14,438 nt of DNA from JAYZQT01 sp964412235 (GTDB lineage Bacteria > Pseudomonadota > Alphaproteobacteria > MPNO01 > UBA830): assembly GCA_964412235.1 (NCBI GenBank), contig CAYPNT010000080.1, positions 1 through 14,438 on the forward strand, given 5' to 3'. Below the pieces are notes generated by a model. The model ran no database searches. It saw nothing but the letters and a program-made list of their open reading frames with translations, and had not been told where the DNA came from. This document shows, piece by piece, positions 14,288-14,438 of the stretch (its first letter is position 1; each line of letters begins with the position of its first letter). Position numbers and translations under genes: made by a program.

Positions 14288-14438
14288 ATGGTTTTATCGG
14301 TGCGACGACTATCAAAGGCCTTAGGAGCAGAAGTTACTGGGATTGATTTACGACAACCCATCAAAGATGCCATAAAGGCTGACTTACAGCAGGCGTTGCT
14401 TGATCATCACTTCATCGTGGTTCCCGGACAAGAGTTAA
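14288..14438 (+). CDS. TauD/TfdA-family 2-oxoglutarate/Fe(II) dioxygenase, N-terminal fragment
   Basis: Fifty codons are visible before the window ends, with no stop. The residues LGAEVTGIDLRQPI (12-25) and LLDHHFIVVPGQEL (37-50) match the N-terminus of TauD/TfdA dioxygenases, where GAEVxGxDL and the xxVxVFxGQxL strand are characteristic. These enzymes hydroxylate a substrate using oxygen and 2-oxoglutarate; members act on taurine, 2,4-D and many other small acids. The HxD...H iron ligands lie beyond the edge and cannot be checked. It is transcribed away from the carboxylase operon across a shared 164-base region, so common regulation is possible. The start is supported by a strong ribosome site. 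Confidence 0.85.
   Translation, partial: MVLSVRRLSKALGAEVTGIDLRQPIKDAIKADLQQALLDHHFIVVPGQEL

Noticed and set aside
1..14438. tRNA, rRNA, CRISPR arrays, insertion sequences, integrase or phage genes
   Set aside because: No cloverleaf-like segments, regular repeat-spacer arrays, terminal inverted repeats or transposase/integrase motifs were seen; coding genes explain nearly all of the window.

Overview
The window is a piece of a bacterial chromosome. GC content looks moderate, a little under 50% by eye. Genes are dense, Shine-Dalgarno sites are recognisable, and start and stop codons often overlap. There are no rRNA or tRNA genes, transposases, CRISPR arrays or phage genes. Oxygen-dependent dioxygenase families (an extradiol-type VOC protein and the start of a TauD/TfdA protein) point to an aerobic heterotroph that degrades organic compounds. 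The phylum cannot be fixed from this sequence alone; a proteobacterium or a similar free-living lineage is only a guess.

Layout: (1) Positions 1-1352, plus strand: the 3' part of a two-domain VOC/extradiol dioxygenase-like gene, then a SnoaL/NTF2-like gene. (2) 1467-2539, minus strand: a tightly linked cupin gene and carboxymuconolactone-decarboxylase-family (CMD) gene, convergent with region 1. (3) 2711-14123, minus strand: an eight-gene operon-like array. In transcription order it holds an acetone/acetophenone carboxylase gamma subunit, a HyuA-type ATPase (A1), a HyuB-type subunit (B1), a 304-residue protein resembling the uroporphyrinogen-decarboxylase (UroD) fold, a second HyuA (A2), a second HyuB (B2), a thiolase-fold protein without the N-terminal nucleophilic cysteine, and a DUF35 zinc-ribbon/OB-fold protein. 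(4) 14124-14287: a divergent intergenic region with a candidate promoter and an AT-rich dyad. (5) 14288 to the end, plus strand: the first 50 codons of a TauD/TfdA-family dioxygenase.

How it may work together: the gamma subunit argues that the HyuA/HyuB proteins form an ATP-dependent ketone carboxylase rather than a hydantoinase. Acetophenone carboxylase is known to have an (alpha alpha' beta gamma)2 core plus a separate 34-kDa epsilon subunit. This operon has the matching parts: two ASKHA-type kinases, a gamma subunit and a roughly 34-kDa extra protein. It also has a second beta-type (HyuB) subunit. The likely chemistry is carboxylation of a ketone or other enolisable substrate to a beta-keto acid. 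The acid would be activated to a CoA ester by an enzyme not seen here and cleaved by the thiolase-like/DUF35 pair. The substrate is unknown. The extra HyuB, the UroD-like subunit and the cysteine-less thiolase make this a candidate for an undescribed member of the carboxylase family.
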